DNA of 57,834 nt from positions 920,250-978,083 of the forward strand of contig NZ_LT606949.1 of assembly GCF_900095215.1 (NCBI RefSeq). Reading direction: 5' to 3'. Origin of the DNA: Polynucleobacter necessarius (GTDB lineage Bacteria; Pseudomonadota; Gammaproteobacteria; Burkholderiales; Burkholderiaceae). The translations under genes and the position numbers were made by a program. The notes beneath the pieces were generated by a model. That model saw nothing but the letters and a program-made list of their open reading frames with translations. It was not told the DNA's origin and did not search any database. Every line of letters starts with the position of its first letter. Positions within the stretch are counted from its first letter, which is position 1. Positions 20,358-28,744 of this stretch are shown here, one piece after another.

Positions 20358-21863
20358 ATGTCTTCTACCCTCAACAAAAATACATCTCATTTGCCTGGTA
20401 CAGCCATTACGGCTGTCGATGTGGTTTTAGACACCGCCTATCAAAATATCAGCACCGCACAGTGGAAAAAACTATTTACTGCCGCTAAAGAGGCTGCAAT
20501 CCCTCAGTTTATTGTCGATATATTTGCCGGTAAGCCTATTAACCAAAGCGAGAATCGCCCTGCTCTACATTCGGCCTTACGCAATCTCTCCAAAACACCA
20601 GTCGTGCTTGATGGCAAGGATGTCATGCCAGCAGTTGCTGATGTATGGCGTCGCATTGAAGCGCTGTGCAATAAATGGGTTGGCGTTACCGATGTCATTC
20701 ATATCGGCATTGGTGGTTCCGATTTTGGTCCACGCTTAGCAATTGAAGCGCTTGCTCATGTACCTGGCATTGAGAGCCATGGCATGCGCATGCACTTCCT
20801 TGCCAATATTGATACCGCTGAATTAGCCCGTATTTTGGCTAAGGCTCTGCCCCATAGCACCCGCGTCATTATTGTCTCCAAGTCCTTTACCACTCTAGAA
20901 ACCAGTATGAACGCTAAGGCGGTTGTCACCTGGCTAAAAGACAGTGGTTTGACGAACAGACAAATCAACAAGGCTTTATACGCTGTCACCGCTAACGTGC
21001 CTGCCACCAAAATATTTGGCGTTGAAGAAGACCATATTTTCCCTTTTTGGGCTTGGGTCGGCGGTCGTTACTCCGTTTGGTCTGCTGTTGGCCTACCAAT
21101 TGCTTTGCAATATGGCTATAAAACCTTTGAGAAATTTTTGGCTGGTGCGCATGCCATGGACTTGCATTTCAGAGATGCGCCTCTAGAAGAAAATCTACCC
21201 GTCATCATGGCGCTCGCGCTATTGCATCAGCAAGAAAAACACAAAATCAAAGCTTATGCTGCGATCCCGTATGCTGATGCGCTCGATTGGTTTCCGAAGT
21301 GGTTGCAGCAACTCGATATGGAAAGCAATGGCAAAAGCATTGGAAAAGATGGTAAAGCAGTAAAACACTCTTCACCGGTGGTCTTTGGTAGCGCTGGCAG
21401 CAATGCACAGCACTCCTATTTCCAGCTGTTCCACCAAGGTCCCGAAATTATCCCAATCGACTTCATTGCGGTACGCAAACCCATGAGTGAGCGCCATGAA
21501 GCGCTTGCTCATCACCGAATATTGCTCTCCAACTGCTTAGCTCAAGCTCAGGCTTTAGCCCATGGCAAGGATGCCACCAATCCAAATGATGTTTACCCCG
21601 GCAAGCGCCCTAGCAATCTCTTATTGCTGCCCGAGCTGAATGCCTTTTACTTGGGTGCGCTATTGGCGCTTTATGAAAATCGCGTAGCCACCTTAGGGGC
21701 GCTTTGGAATATCAATAGTTTTGATCAGCCCGGAGTGGAATACGGCAAAGTACTTGCCAAACCAATTGAAAAGGCTTTGAGCAGTGGCTCACAAGATATC
21801 CAAGCCAATGACTTTATCGATGCAGTCACCGCAGCACGAATAAATTTTCTAAATAGTCAATAA
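20358..21863 (+). CDS. pgi: Glucose-6-phosphate isomerase
   Basis: Intact at 501 residues; it interconverts glucose 6-phosphate and fructose 6-phosphate. Family signatures are visible: the sugar-phosphate-binding HIGIGGSDFGPRLA, VSKSFTTLET, and FWAWVGGRYSVWSAVGLP, and the C-terminal GSNAQHSYFQLFHQG and ENRVATLGALWNINSFDQPGVEYGK with catalytic Glu, His and Lys in context. It is 28 bases upstream of the phosphohexomutase gene, with which it probably forms an operon feeding nucleotide-sugar or gluconeogenic flux. Confidence 0.96.
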   Translation: MSSTLNKNTSHLPGTAITAVDVVLDTAYQNISTAQWKKLFTAAKEAAIPQFIVDIFAGKPINQSENRPALHSALRNLSKTPVVLDGKDVMPAVADVWRRIEALCNKWVGVTDVIHIGIGGSDFGPRLAIEALAHVPGIESHGMRMHFLANIDTAELARILAKALPHSTRVIIVSKSFTTLETSMNAKAVVTWLKDSGLTNRQINKALYAVTANVPATKIFGVEEDHIFPFWAWVGGRYSVWSAVGLPIALQYGYKTFEKFLAGAHAMDLHFRDAPLEENLPVIMALALLHQQEKHKIKAYAAIPYADALDWFPKWLQQLDMESNGKSIGKDGKAVKHSSPVVFGSAGSNAQHSYFQLFHQGPEIIPIDFIAVRKPMSERHEALAHHRILLSNCLAQAQALAHGKDATNPNDVYPGKRPSNLLLLPELNAFYLGALLALYENRVATLGALWNINSFDQPGVEYGKVLAKPIEKALSSGSQDIQANDFIDAVTAARINFLNSQ

Positions 21864-21891
21864 CCATTATTTAACTCATCACCTATCTGCC

Positions 21892-23277
21892 ATGCAATTG
21901 TCCCCATCTATTTTTAAAGCGTATGACATTCGTGGCATCATCGATCAAACCTTAGATCCCTCGATTGCCAAATTGATTGGCCAGGCTTTTGGCACTGAGA
22001 TGCGCAATCTCGGCGAGACGGAGATAGTGATTGGTCGCGATGGTCGCCTATCAGGCCCTAGCTTAATTGAGGCCTTGACTGAAGGCCTGCTATCGACCGG
22101 AATTAATGCGATTGATCTGGGCATGGTTGCCACCCCAATGGTGTACTTTGGCGCTAATCAAATGCTCAATGGTAAAAAACCAAAGTCTGGCATCATAATT
22201 ACCGGTAGCCATAACCCACCCAACTACAACGGCTTCAAAATGGTTTTTGGTGGCGCTGCAATTTATGGCGATCAGATTCAGGAACTGCGCAAGCGCATAG
22301 AGGCAAAAGACTTTGCCACTGGATCCGGAACAAGAAGCACTTTCGACATCTTCCCGATGTACCTGAATCACATCGTTGGCGATCTCAAATTAACTCGCCC
22401 AATGAAGATTGCGATCGATTGCGGCAATGGTGTTGGCGGTGCATTTGCAGGTAAATTGTTCAGAGCTTTGGGTTGCGAAGTACAAGAACTCTTCTGTGAA
22501 GTGGATGGCCATTTTCCAAACCACCATCCAGATCCTGCGCATCTTGAGAATCTGCAAGATCTCATCAAGAACTTACAAACAACCGACAATGAGCTTGGCT
22601 TAGCCTTTGATGGCGATGCCGATCGCTTAGGTGTAGTTACCAACGATGGTCAAGTGATTTTCCCTGACCGCCAACTGATGCTTTTTGCTAAAGATGTACT
22701 CTCTCGGAATGCGGGCGGTCAAATTATTTATGACGTCAAATGCACTCGTAACCTTGCTGCCTGGGTAAAGCAGCACGGCGGCGAACCTCTCATGTGGAAA
22801 ACAGGTCACTCACTGGTAAAAGCTAAGCTCAAAGAGACTGGCGCGCCTCTCGCTGGTGAAATGTCTGGTCATATTTTCTTTAAAGACCGCTGGTTTGGCT
22901 TTGATGATGGTTTGTATACAGGCGCTCGTTTGTTGGAGATTCTTTCTAAAGAAAAAGATCCGAATCAAACACTCAATGACTTACCAAATGCGATTTGCAC
23001 CCCTGAACTACAACTGACTTGCGCTGAGGGTGAGCCTTTTGCCTTATTGGAGACCATTAAGGCCAATGCCAAGTTCCCCACTTCAGAGTCAATCAATACG
23101 ATTGATGGTGTACGCGTTGAGTACAAAGATGGATTTGGTCTTGCTAGACCATCAAATACCACTCCTGTAGTGGTGATGCGCTTTGAGGCTGATAGCGATG
23201 AGGCGATTGCCCGGATTCAAGCAGAATTTAAGGCGGTATTGTTGTCGGCTAAGCCGGATGCGAAGTTGCCTTTTTAA
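21892..23277 (+). CDS. Phosphomannomutase/phosphoglucomutase (AlgC-like)
   Basis: Intact, 461 residues. It moves phosphate between C1 and C6 of mannose or glucose phosphates. The catalytic phosphoserine loop is ITGSHNPPNYNGFKMV, the magnesium loop is FDGDADRLGV, the sugar loop GEMSGHIFFKDRWFG and the phosphate-binding loop near RPSNTTPVVVMRFEA are all present. It directly follows pgi, consistent with supply of hexose-1-phosphates for envelope glycans. manB, algC and pgm names are all used for this family. Confidence 0.93.
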   Translation: MQLSPSIFKAYDIRGIIDQTLDPSIAKLIGQAFGTEMRNLGETEIVIGRDGRLSGPSLIEALTEGLLSTGINAIDLGMVATPMVYFGANQMLNGKKPKSGIIITGSHNPPNYNGFKMVFGGAAIYGDQIQELRKRIEAKDFATGSGTRSTFDIFPMYLNHIVGDLKLTRPMKIAIDCGNGVGGAFAGKLFRALGCEVQELFCEVDGHFPNHHPDPAHLENLQDLIKNLQTTDNELGLAFDGDADRLGVVTNDGQVIFPDRQLMLFAKDVLSRNAGGQIIYDVKCTRNLAAWVKQHGGEPLMWKTGHSLVKAKLKETGAPLAGEMSGHIFFKDRWFGFDDGLYTGARLLEILSKEKDPNQTLNDLPNAICTPELQLTCAEGEPFALLETIKANAKFPTSESINTIDGVRVEYKDGFGLARPSNTTPVVVMRFEADSDEAIARIQAEFKAVLLSAKPDAKLPF

Positions 23278-23316
23278 GAATCCAACAGAGAAATCTAGTG
23301 TCAAGTAAGATTTCGT

Positions 23317-23890
23317 ATGAATTCAACTGCCAGCACCCCTATTTCATTTGATTACCCCCAGCAAGACTCTGCTGGAGTCACATGCACTGCCCAGGCTTGG
23401 GCGAAGACCCACCCCAACTTCATAGCTCCGAGAAGGCAGCTGTGATTGCCCGCATCAAACAATTGTTGAGTGAAAAAGATGCGGCTTTAGTTGCCCACTA
23501 TTACGTCGATGGCGATATTCAAAATTTGGCTTTATCTACTGGCGGCTATGTTGCCGACTCATTAGAAATGGCGCGCTTTGGCACAAATCATCCCGCCAAA
23601 AATTTGATGGTTGCTGGCGTGCGCTTCATGGGTGAAACCGCCAAGATTTTGTCTCCAGAAAAACGGGTCTTCATGCCGGACTTAGATGCAACCTGCTCTC
23701 TTGATCTAGGAATGGCTTACAAGGAATTCTGAATTGCCTTGAGAATGCTTCTGGTGAAATTGTGATTGATGAGCCTATTCGCGTAAAAGCATTAGGATGC
23801 ATCGAGCGCATGTTGGATGTCACGAAACATCACCCTGACCTGCTTGCCAAAGCGCAGCATGGCTTTGTAAAAAATATTGGCGCAGCTTAA
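23317..23890 (+). pseudogene. nadA: Quinolinate synthase, frameshift and large internal deletion
   Basis: From ATG 23317 the usual N-terminus ([20 protein letters not shown]) is read, then a missing base near 23410 shifts the frame. The new frame gives [19 protein letters not shown] and [20 protein letters not shown] up to ATCSLDLG. The next residues (MAYKEF, then a shift to [23 protein letters not shown]) belong to the C-terminus. About 185 residues are missing compared with the normal 350-380, including two of the three [4Fe-4S] cysteines and most of the active site. The gene cannot make quinolinate from iminoaspartate and DHAP. Confidence 0.92.
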
Positions 23891-23967
23891 TTTAGTTATT
23901 GTTTTTCTTGTTTACCTCTTCATTCTTTTTGAATGTATTTTTTGCAATTTTTATTTATAGCTAGATA

Positions 23968-24831
23968 TTGTTTTTCATATTTGAATATAACGAAACACTC
24001 GAGCAAGCCCGCCAACGTAATATTGCAGATGCACTCATGGAAGACATTGGCACTGGCGATTGGACTGCAAAGCTAGTTCCCAGTAAACCAGTTAAAGCCC
24101 AGCTGATTGTTCGTCAAGAAGCCGTGCTTTGCGGCGTCTACTGGTTTGAAGGAACACTCAAGAAACTCGACCCCAATACGAAAGTGACCTGGCATTACCT
24201 TGAGGGTGACTTGATGAAGTCAGACACCAAGGTATGTGACATCAAGGCCGACTCTCAGGCCCTGCTTTCTGCTGAGAGTACTTGCATTCACTTCTTGCAA
24301 ACACTTTCGTGGACGGCAAGCATTACTCGCCAACACGTAGATGCGATTGCTGGTGCTAGTCCCAATCCAAATGGCTGCGCAGTGCTGGATACACGCAAGA
24401 CCATTCCGGGATTACGCCAGGCACAAAAATATGCAGTACTGGTTGGTGGCGGAAAAAATCAACGTTTAGCCCTATGGCATGGCATTCTCATTAAAGAGAA
24501 CCATATTGCTGCCGCTGGCAGCGTAACTGCCGCCCTGAAAAATGCGCAAGCCTTAAATGCTGGGGTAGATATTCAGATTGAAGTAGAAAACTTTGCTGAA
24601 TTGGAGGAAGCTTTAGCGGCAGACGCCAAGAGCATTCTGCTAGATAACTTTAATACCGAGCAAATGAAACAAGCTGTAGCTATTACTTCTGGCAGAGCTT
24701 TGCTCGAAGCCTCTGGTGGCATCAATCTAGATCAAATGCGCGCTATTGCCAGCACTGGTGTTGATCGCATTTCACTGGGAAAACTCACCAAGGATGTGAA
24801 CGCCGTTGATTTTTCAATGCGCATCTTGTAG
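23968..24831 (+). CDS. nadC: Quinolinate phosphoribosyltransferase, open frame but altered at conserved sites
   Basis: A 287-codon open frame matches NadC end to end: EDIGTGDWTA, DTRKTIPGLRQAQKYAV, LIKENHI, LLDNFNTEQM and SLGKLTKDV. NadC turns quinolinate and PRPP into nicotinate mononucleotide. Three conserved places differ: the usual ERTxLNF is ESTCIHF, SGVA is SWTA, and GGGxNHRLGL is GGGKNQRLAL. These are normally substrate-contacting residues. The start is also odd: TTG at 23968 has no ribosome-binding site, and the position where ATG would be expected (23977) reads ATA. It may be a missense-damaged gene not yet interrupted. nadA and nadB nearby are broken. Confidence 0.75.
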   Translation: MFFIFEYNETLEQARQRNIADALMEDIGTGDWTAKLVPSKPVKAQLIVRQEAVLCGVYWFEGTLKKLDPNTKVTWHYLEGDLMKSDTKVCDIKADSQALLSAESTCIHFLQTLSWTASITRQHVDAIAGASPNPNGCAVLDTRKTIPGLRQAQKYAVLVGGGKNQRLALWHGILIKENHIAAAGSVTAALKNAQALNAGVDIQIEVENFAELEEALAADAKSILLDNFNTEQMKQAVAITSGRALLEASGGINLDQMRAIASTGVDRISLGKLTKDVNAVDFSMRIL

Positions 24832-24834
24832 TGG

Positions 24835-25080
24835 CTTCAAGCATTTAGTAGCGATACAAATATAGACTCACTCATCTTAGCTTGGCGATACGAATATTTG
24901 TCACCTTCCTAGGGGTAAGCATAGGAGATTTTTCAAGACACAATGTCTTCATATTAGAAAAATCATGCTTTGTTAATAAGCCATAATTATTTAAGGATTC
25001 AGCTAGCTCTAAGAGCTCGTTCAGGACTCTTTTTGCTTCAGTCTTGATTTTTGATTCATAGCAATTATTCCCTTTAAAAG
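24835..25080 (-). pseudogene. XRE-family antitoxin or regulator remnant
   Basis: Translating the minus strand with no start codon gives KTEAKRVLNELLELAESLNNYG, then LTPRKVTNIRIAKLR and a stop at 24872-24874. After one frameshift, KMSESIFVSLLNA follows, then a stop. This is the N-terminal and first helix-turn-helix pattern of small regulators that pair with RelE/HigB-like toxins (usual form: LSPKEIKAIREK...VSQAVFARYLN). It is cut off against the nadC 3' end. No matching intact toxin is beside it. Confidence 0.5.
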
Positions 25081-25087
25081 CATTTGC

Positions 25088-26410
25088 CTAATTAGCCCTC
25101 CCCATACCCCTATAAATCATCTGCCGCTCTAGTGCGTTACGGATGAACTCAATATTACTTCTCAAGCTATAACACTCAGCAGTGGCAAGCTTAGCCGCTT
25201 TTGATCTAAGCACTCTTCGCTCCATCTCATTGAGTACCTCAATATATTCGCTTCTACGATTAGGGTCAAAATTCTCGATTGTGGTTTGTTCAAATTTATC
25301 CAATTCTTTATAAATTGAATTAATCTGCTTCTTCGCCAAATTGGTTCTGTAAGTGGGAATTGATTTAATAATGGGATAAGCAAACGCCGCAAAGGGAAGC
25401 AAGAGGAAGAACATGCGCTCCAAGAATTCAGTCAACCAAAATGGCAGATCCTTCATTAGAATCGGCATACCTTTTTGAGAAAAAAACTTAGCCTCTTCGC
25501 TCAATGGTGCTTCGGTATTCATGTAGACAGGAAACTCCCCCGCCTTTGAGAAATACGATTTGGGGCCATTAATCTCACGGGCGGCCTCTAAAAAAAGCAC
25601 CTGGATAGCTGGGATGCAGGCGATCGTCAATCAAGAGATTGGTGGTAGTGGGGATGAGCTGGATAGTGTGATCGCGAATATTGTTTCCTAGCTCAAAACC
25701 ACCCATCGGCACAGAAACCTCCTCTAAACAAGGCAATAAACGAGTATAGTCATCTGCGCGCTGAAATGTAGACAGCCTAATAGCGGGATTTGTAATTAGT
25801 TTTTGGACATTTGGAGAGTCAAAGCCATCTACTAAAACAACGCCATCGATTTGACCCGACTCTAGCGCTTGTACTCCATCGGCATTTCCAAGTCTTAATA
25901 AATTTGGAGAATGAGTATTTAAATTATTTAACTTAAATATATTTAACGCCTGCGTACGTGTGCCACTGCCAACCGGTCCAATATTAATCTTCAGCTTAGC
26001 GATATCTCGGTCAGTAATATGAGCACGCTCATTAAAGACATCCTTGCGATAAAAAATCCATACTGGCTCATGGTCCACACTACAAAGAGACTGAACACCG
26101 GCTCAGTTTTCTACCGCAATCATTCCTCCTTGTACAAAGGCTGCCTGTATGTTGGGTCTTTGCGATCTATCAGGTGCTGGAGATTTTCTTTAGAGCCATG
26201 CGTCTCCACCAACTGAAGATCAATTCCTTTTTTCTCAAAATAGGATTTGTATTTCTCACACAGGACCTTGTAGGAGCCGCCTGAACCAGTAGCCATCAAC
26301 ACCTTATTGGGCGGCGCAGGTTTTGCAAACCAGATCAAAACAGTTAAAGCAAGAATAAGAACAAATATCAGCGGCCACACTTCTTTTAAAACGCCAAACC
26401 TTAATCTCAT
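25088..26410 (-). pseudogene. TAXI-family TRAP transporter solute-binding protein with C-terminal membrane domain, two frameshifts
   Basis: The N-terminal anchor (WPLIFVLILALTVLIWF) leads into VLMATGSGGSYKVLCEKYKSYF, the TAXI family start. A shift near 26110 passes to DHEPVWIFYRKDVF and the PVGSGTRTQALNIF ligand segment, and another near 25615 to the C-terminal region with a membrane helix (MFFLLLPFAAFAYPIIKSI) and a charged coiled tail. Total about 440 residues, as expected for the larger TAXI proteins with an extra C-terminal helix. Its transporter permease is not in the window. Confidence 0.8.
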
Positions 26411-26568
26411 CTGCAGCGGTTTGGTAAACCGCTGATATGTGTTCGTAGCCCTCTTCTTTCAAGCTAGCCATGACACTCCCCCGTTTGCTTTTGCTAGCTT
26501 AGCACCAAAAATCACTGTTTTATCTGGTCGAGGTTTAACTTGAGCTGGGTTAGCCTGGTCTTATGCTT
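26411..26568 (-). other. Intergenic stretch with possible gene debris
   Basis: The 158 bases between nadB and the TAXI gene read on the minus strand as short open pieces such as DKTVIFGAKLAKANGG and YQRFTKPLQMRLRFG. The latter may be the true N-terminus of the TAXI protein. I cannot assign the first piece. Confidence 0.3.
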
Positions 26569-28228
26569 CTATGCAGCTGAATCGCTCTCAGCGCCTTCCA
26601 CTTGGGGAGTCAGAATAGTTGGATAAGACACTGCCCAAGTACCGGGGTAATCGCGGCTGTAATGCAGCCCCCTACTTTCTCTACGCATAAGCGCCGATCG
26701 AACGATAAGCTCCGCACACTCCAGAAGATTTCTAAGCTCGATTAAGTCACGCGTCACCTTAAAGTTAGCGTAATACTCTTGCACTTCATAACGGAGGAGT
26801 TTAATGCGATGAAGCGCTCGCTCAAGACGTCGATTGGTTCTCACGATACCGACGTAATTCCACATCAGAGAGCGAAGTTCGTCCCAGTTATGAGCAATCA
26901 CCACTTGCTCATCCGCATCTTCAACCTGACTCTCATCCCAAAGTGGCAGATTTGGCATTGCTGGCGTCTTCCAAGAAGAAATATCTTCAGCCGCAGCTTT
27001 ACCGATCACTACACACTCTAATAAAGAGTTGCTCGCTAAACGATTGGCACCATGTAAACCGGTGTAGGTTGCCTCGCCTACTGCATAGAGTCCCGGTAAA
27101 TCGGTGCGACCTTTAAGATCAGTCACCACACCACCGCAGGTGTAATGCGCCGCTGGCACTACCGGAATAGGCTCTTTAGTGATATCTAAGCCGATACTTA
27201 TGCAGCGTGCATAAATCATCGGAAAATGCTCTTTAATAAATGCTTCGCCAAAATGGGTAGCATCTAGATGAACATAATCTAAGCCATGCTTCTTCATCTC
27301 AAAGTCGATTGCCCTAGCGACAATGTCACGCGGAGCTAATTCATTGCGGTCATCGTGCTCTGACATAAAACGTGTGCCATTAGGTAGCTTCAATAAACCA
27401 CCCTCTCCACGCATCGCTTCGGGTAATCAAGAAAGTGCGGTCACTCGGGTGATACAAACAAGTCGGATGAAATTGAATAAATTCCATATTGCCTACACGG
27501 CAGCCTGCGCGCCAGGCTATGGCAATACCATCACCAGTGGCGATGTCAGGGTTGCTGGTATAGCGATAAACCTTACCCACACCACCAGTAGCCAAAACCA
27601 CCGATTTGGCTTCAATCGTTTCTACGCGATTATTTTTAATGTCGAGTGCATACACACCATAACAACGATTCGGCTTGGTGCGCTGCGTTTTTGCATCTAA
27701 TTGACGATTAGTAATGAGATCAATAGCAATCCAATGCTCCAGAATCTGAATATTTTTATGCGCCCTCGCTTTATCCAAGAGTACTTCATGAATTGCTTTG
27801 CCAGTTGCATCTGCAGCGTGCGCAATACGACGATGACTATGGCCACCTTCACGGGTTAAATGCAAAACCATGAGGCCCGATTTATCTTCTGTAAATGGAA
27901 CGCCCTGCTCAACCAACCAACGCATGGCTTCCGCACTTTCTTCAGCGATATACCGGGCTGTTGATTCCACCACAAGACCTGCACCAGCATCCAAAGTATC
28001 AGCTACATGAGAATCTATACTGTCATGCTCTTTGTCTACCACCCTAACAATACCGCCTTGAGCCCAAGCTGTAGCAGCCTCACCTAGACCGCGTTTAGCC
28101 ATCAAAATCACGGGCTGAGATTCAGCCATGTGCAAGGCAACAGTCAGACCAGCTAAGCCTGCCCCAATAATGAGGACAGGATGCTCAGCTTTACTGCTGG
28201 AGCTTGAGGAGGGTTTTGAACTGGCCAT
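26569..28228 (-). pseudogene. nadB: L-aspartate oxidase, one frameshift
   Basis: The N-terminus has an FAD motif VLIIGAGLAGLTVALHMA and the substrate region GGHSHRRIAHAADATG; the second piece has [30 protein letters not shown] and [26 protein letters not shown]. The frame breaks near 27410 where FLIT should be followed by EAMRGEGG; an extra C in a CCC run accounts for it. Restored length about 553 residues, normal for NadB, which oxidises aspartate to iminoaspartate for quinolinate synthesis. With nadA deleted, the de novo NAD route is closed at both first steps. Confidence 0.92.
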
Positions 28229-28268
28229 CGAGGTCTTATTCTAAAGGTCGTCCGAGATATTCGCTTAT

Positions 28269-28530
28269 TTATCGCTTAATGTCTCGATAGAAATTTTCAT
28301 GAAACCCTATAGAGTCCAAATAAATTAGTCTTAACCCACCATCCACCGAATATCCAAGCAAATAAAGCTGGTTGCCACTTCTAAACTGAAATACCCACAA
28401 TTCAGACAAGTCGCCCTTCTTTTTTCTCCAATGGTGGGTTTTTAGCCACCTCGACTACAGCGTCATCGACATCCTGGGCGATTTTGTCATTTAGTTTTTT
28501 GTATTGTCTAAGGAATCGGCGTGTTTGCAA
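28269..28530 (-). pseudogene. RelE/ParE-family toxin, frameshifted, fused to the fdsA stub
   Basis: From TTG 28530 the frame gives QTRRFLRQYKKLNDKIAQDV and DAVVEVAKNPP, then shifts at an A run near 28418 to KKGDLSELWVFQF and GLRLIYLDSIGFHENFYRDI, stop at 28269. This is the RelE-type mRNA endoribonuclease pattern (N-terminal FxRxYKKL, C-terminal GxHENFYRDLKR). It abuts the fdsA stub with no intergenic space. No antitoxin gene is adjacent; the XRE remnant at 24.9 kb is 3 kb away. Confidence 0.65.
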
Positions 28531-28705
28531 TACATTACCGTCTGGACGATAGCCATCTTTAAAAACAAAAATGCGGAATATCAATGCCGTGGCACTTGGC
28601 CGTCTTGAGAATTGTCTCCCCTTCATAAGAAACAATCGTCTTGCCATCTAGGTTGAACTCAACAGTTTGCAACTCGAGTGCTTGAGGATTTGTTGGTGCG
28701 TTCAT
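28531..28705 (-). pseudogene. fdsA: Formate dehydrogenase alpha subunit, 5' stub
   Basis: The ATG at 28703-28705 starts a protein with FNLDGKTIVSYEGETILKTA and HGIDIPHFCF, the N-terminal 2Fe-2S domain of FdsA-type NAD-dependent formate dehydrogenase. A TAA arises from an extra T in TGTTTTTAAAG; in the corrected frame KDGYRPDGN follows, where the family normally continues with the cluster cysteines. Instead a RelE-like toxin begins at once. Over 850 of about 950 residues, including the whole molybdenum-binding part, are gone. Confidence 0.75.
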
Positions 28706-28744
28706 GTTTGTCTCGTTATTCCCTGATTTTTATATGTACTGTTA

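Noticed and set aside
23891..23967. Regulatory element in the AT-rich gap before nadC (possible riboswitch or NadR-type site)
   Set aside because: It is a T-rich 77-base stretch without a stable hairpin or recognisable operator.
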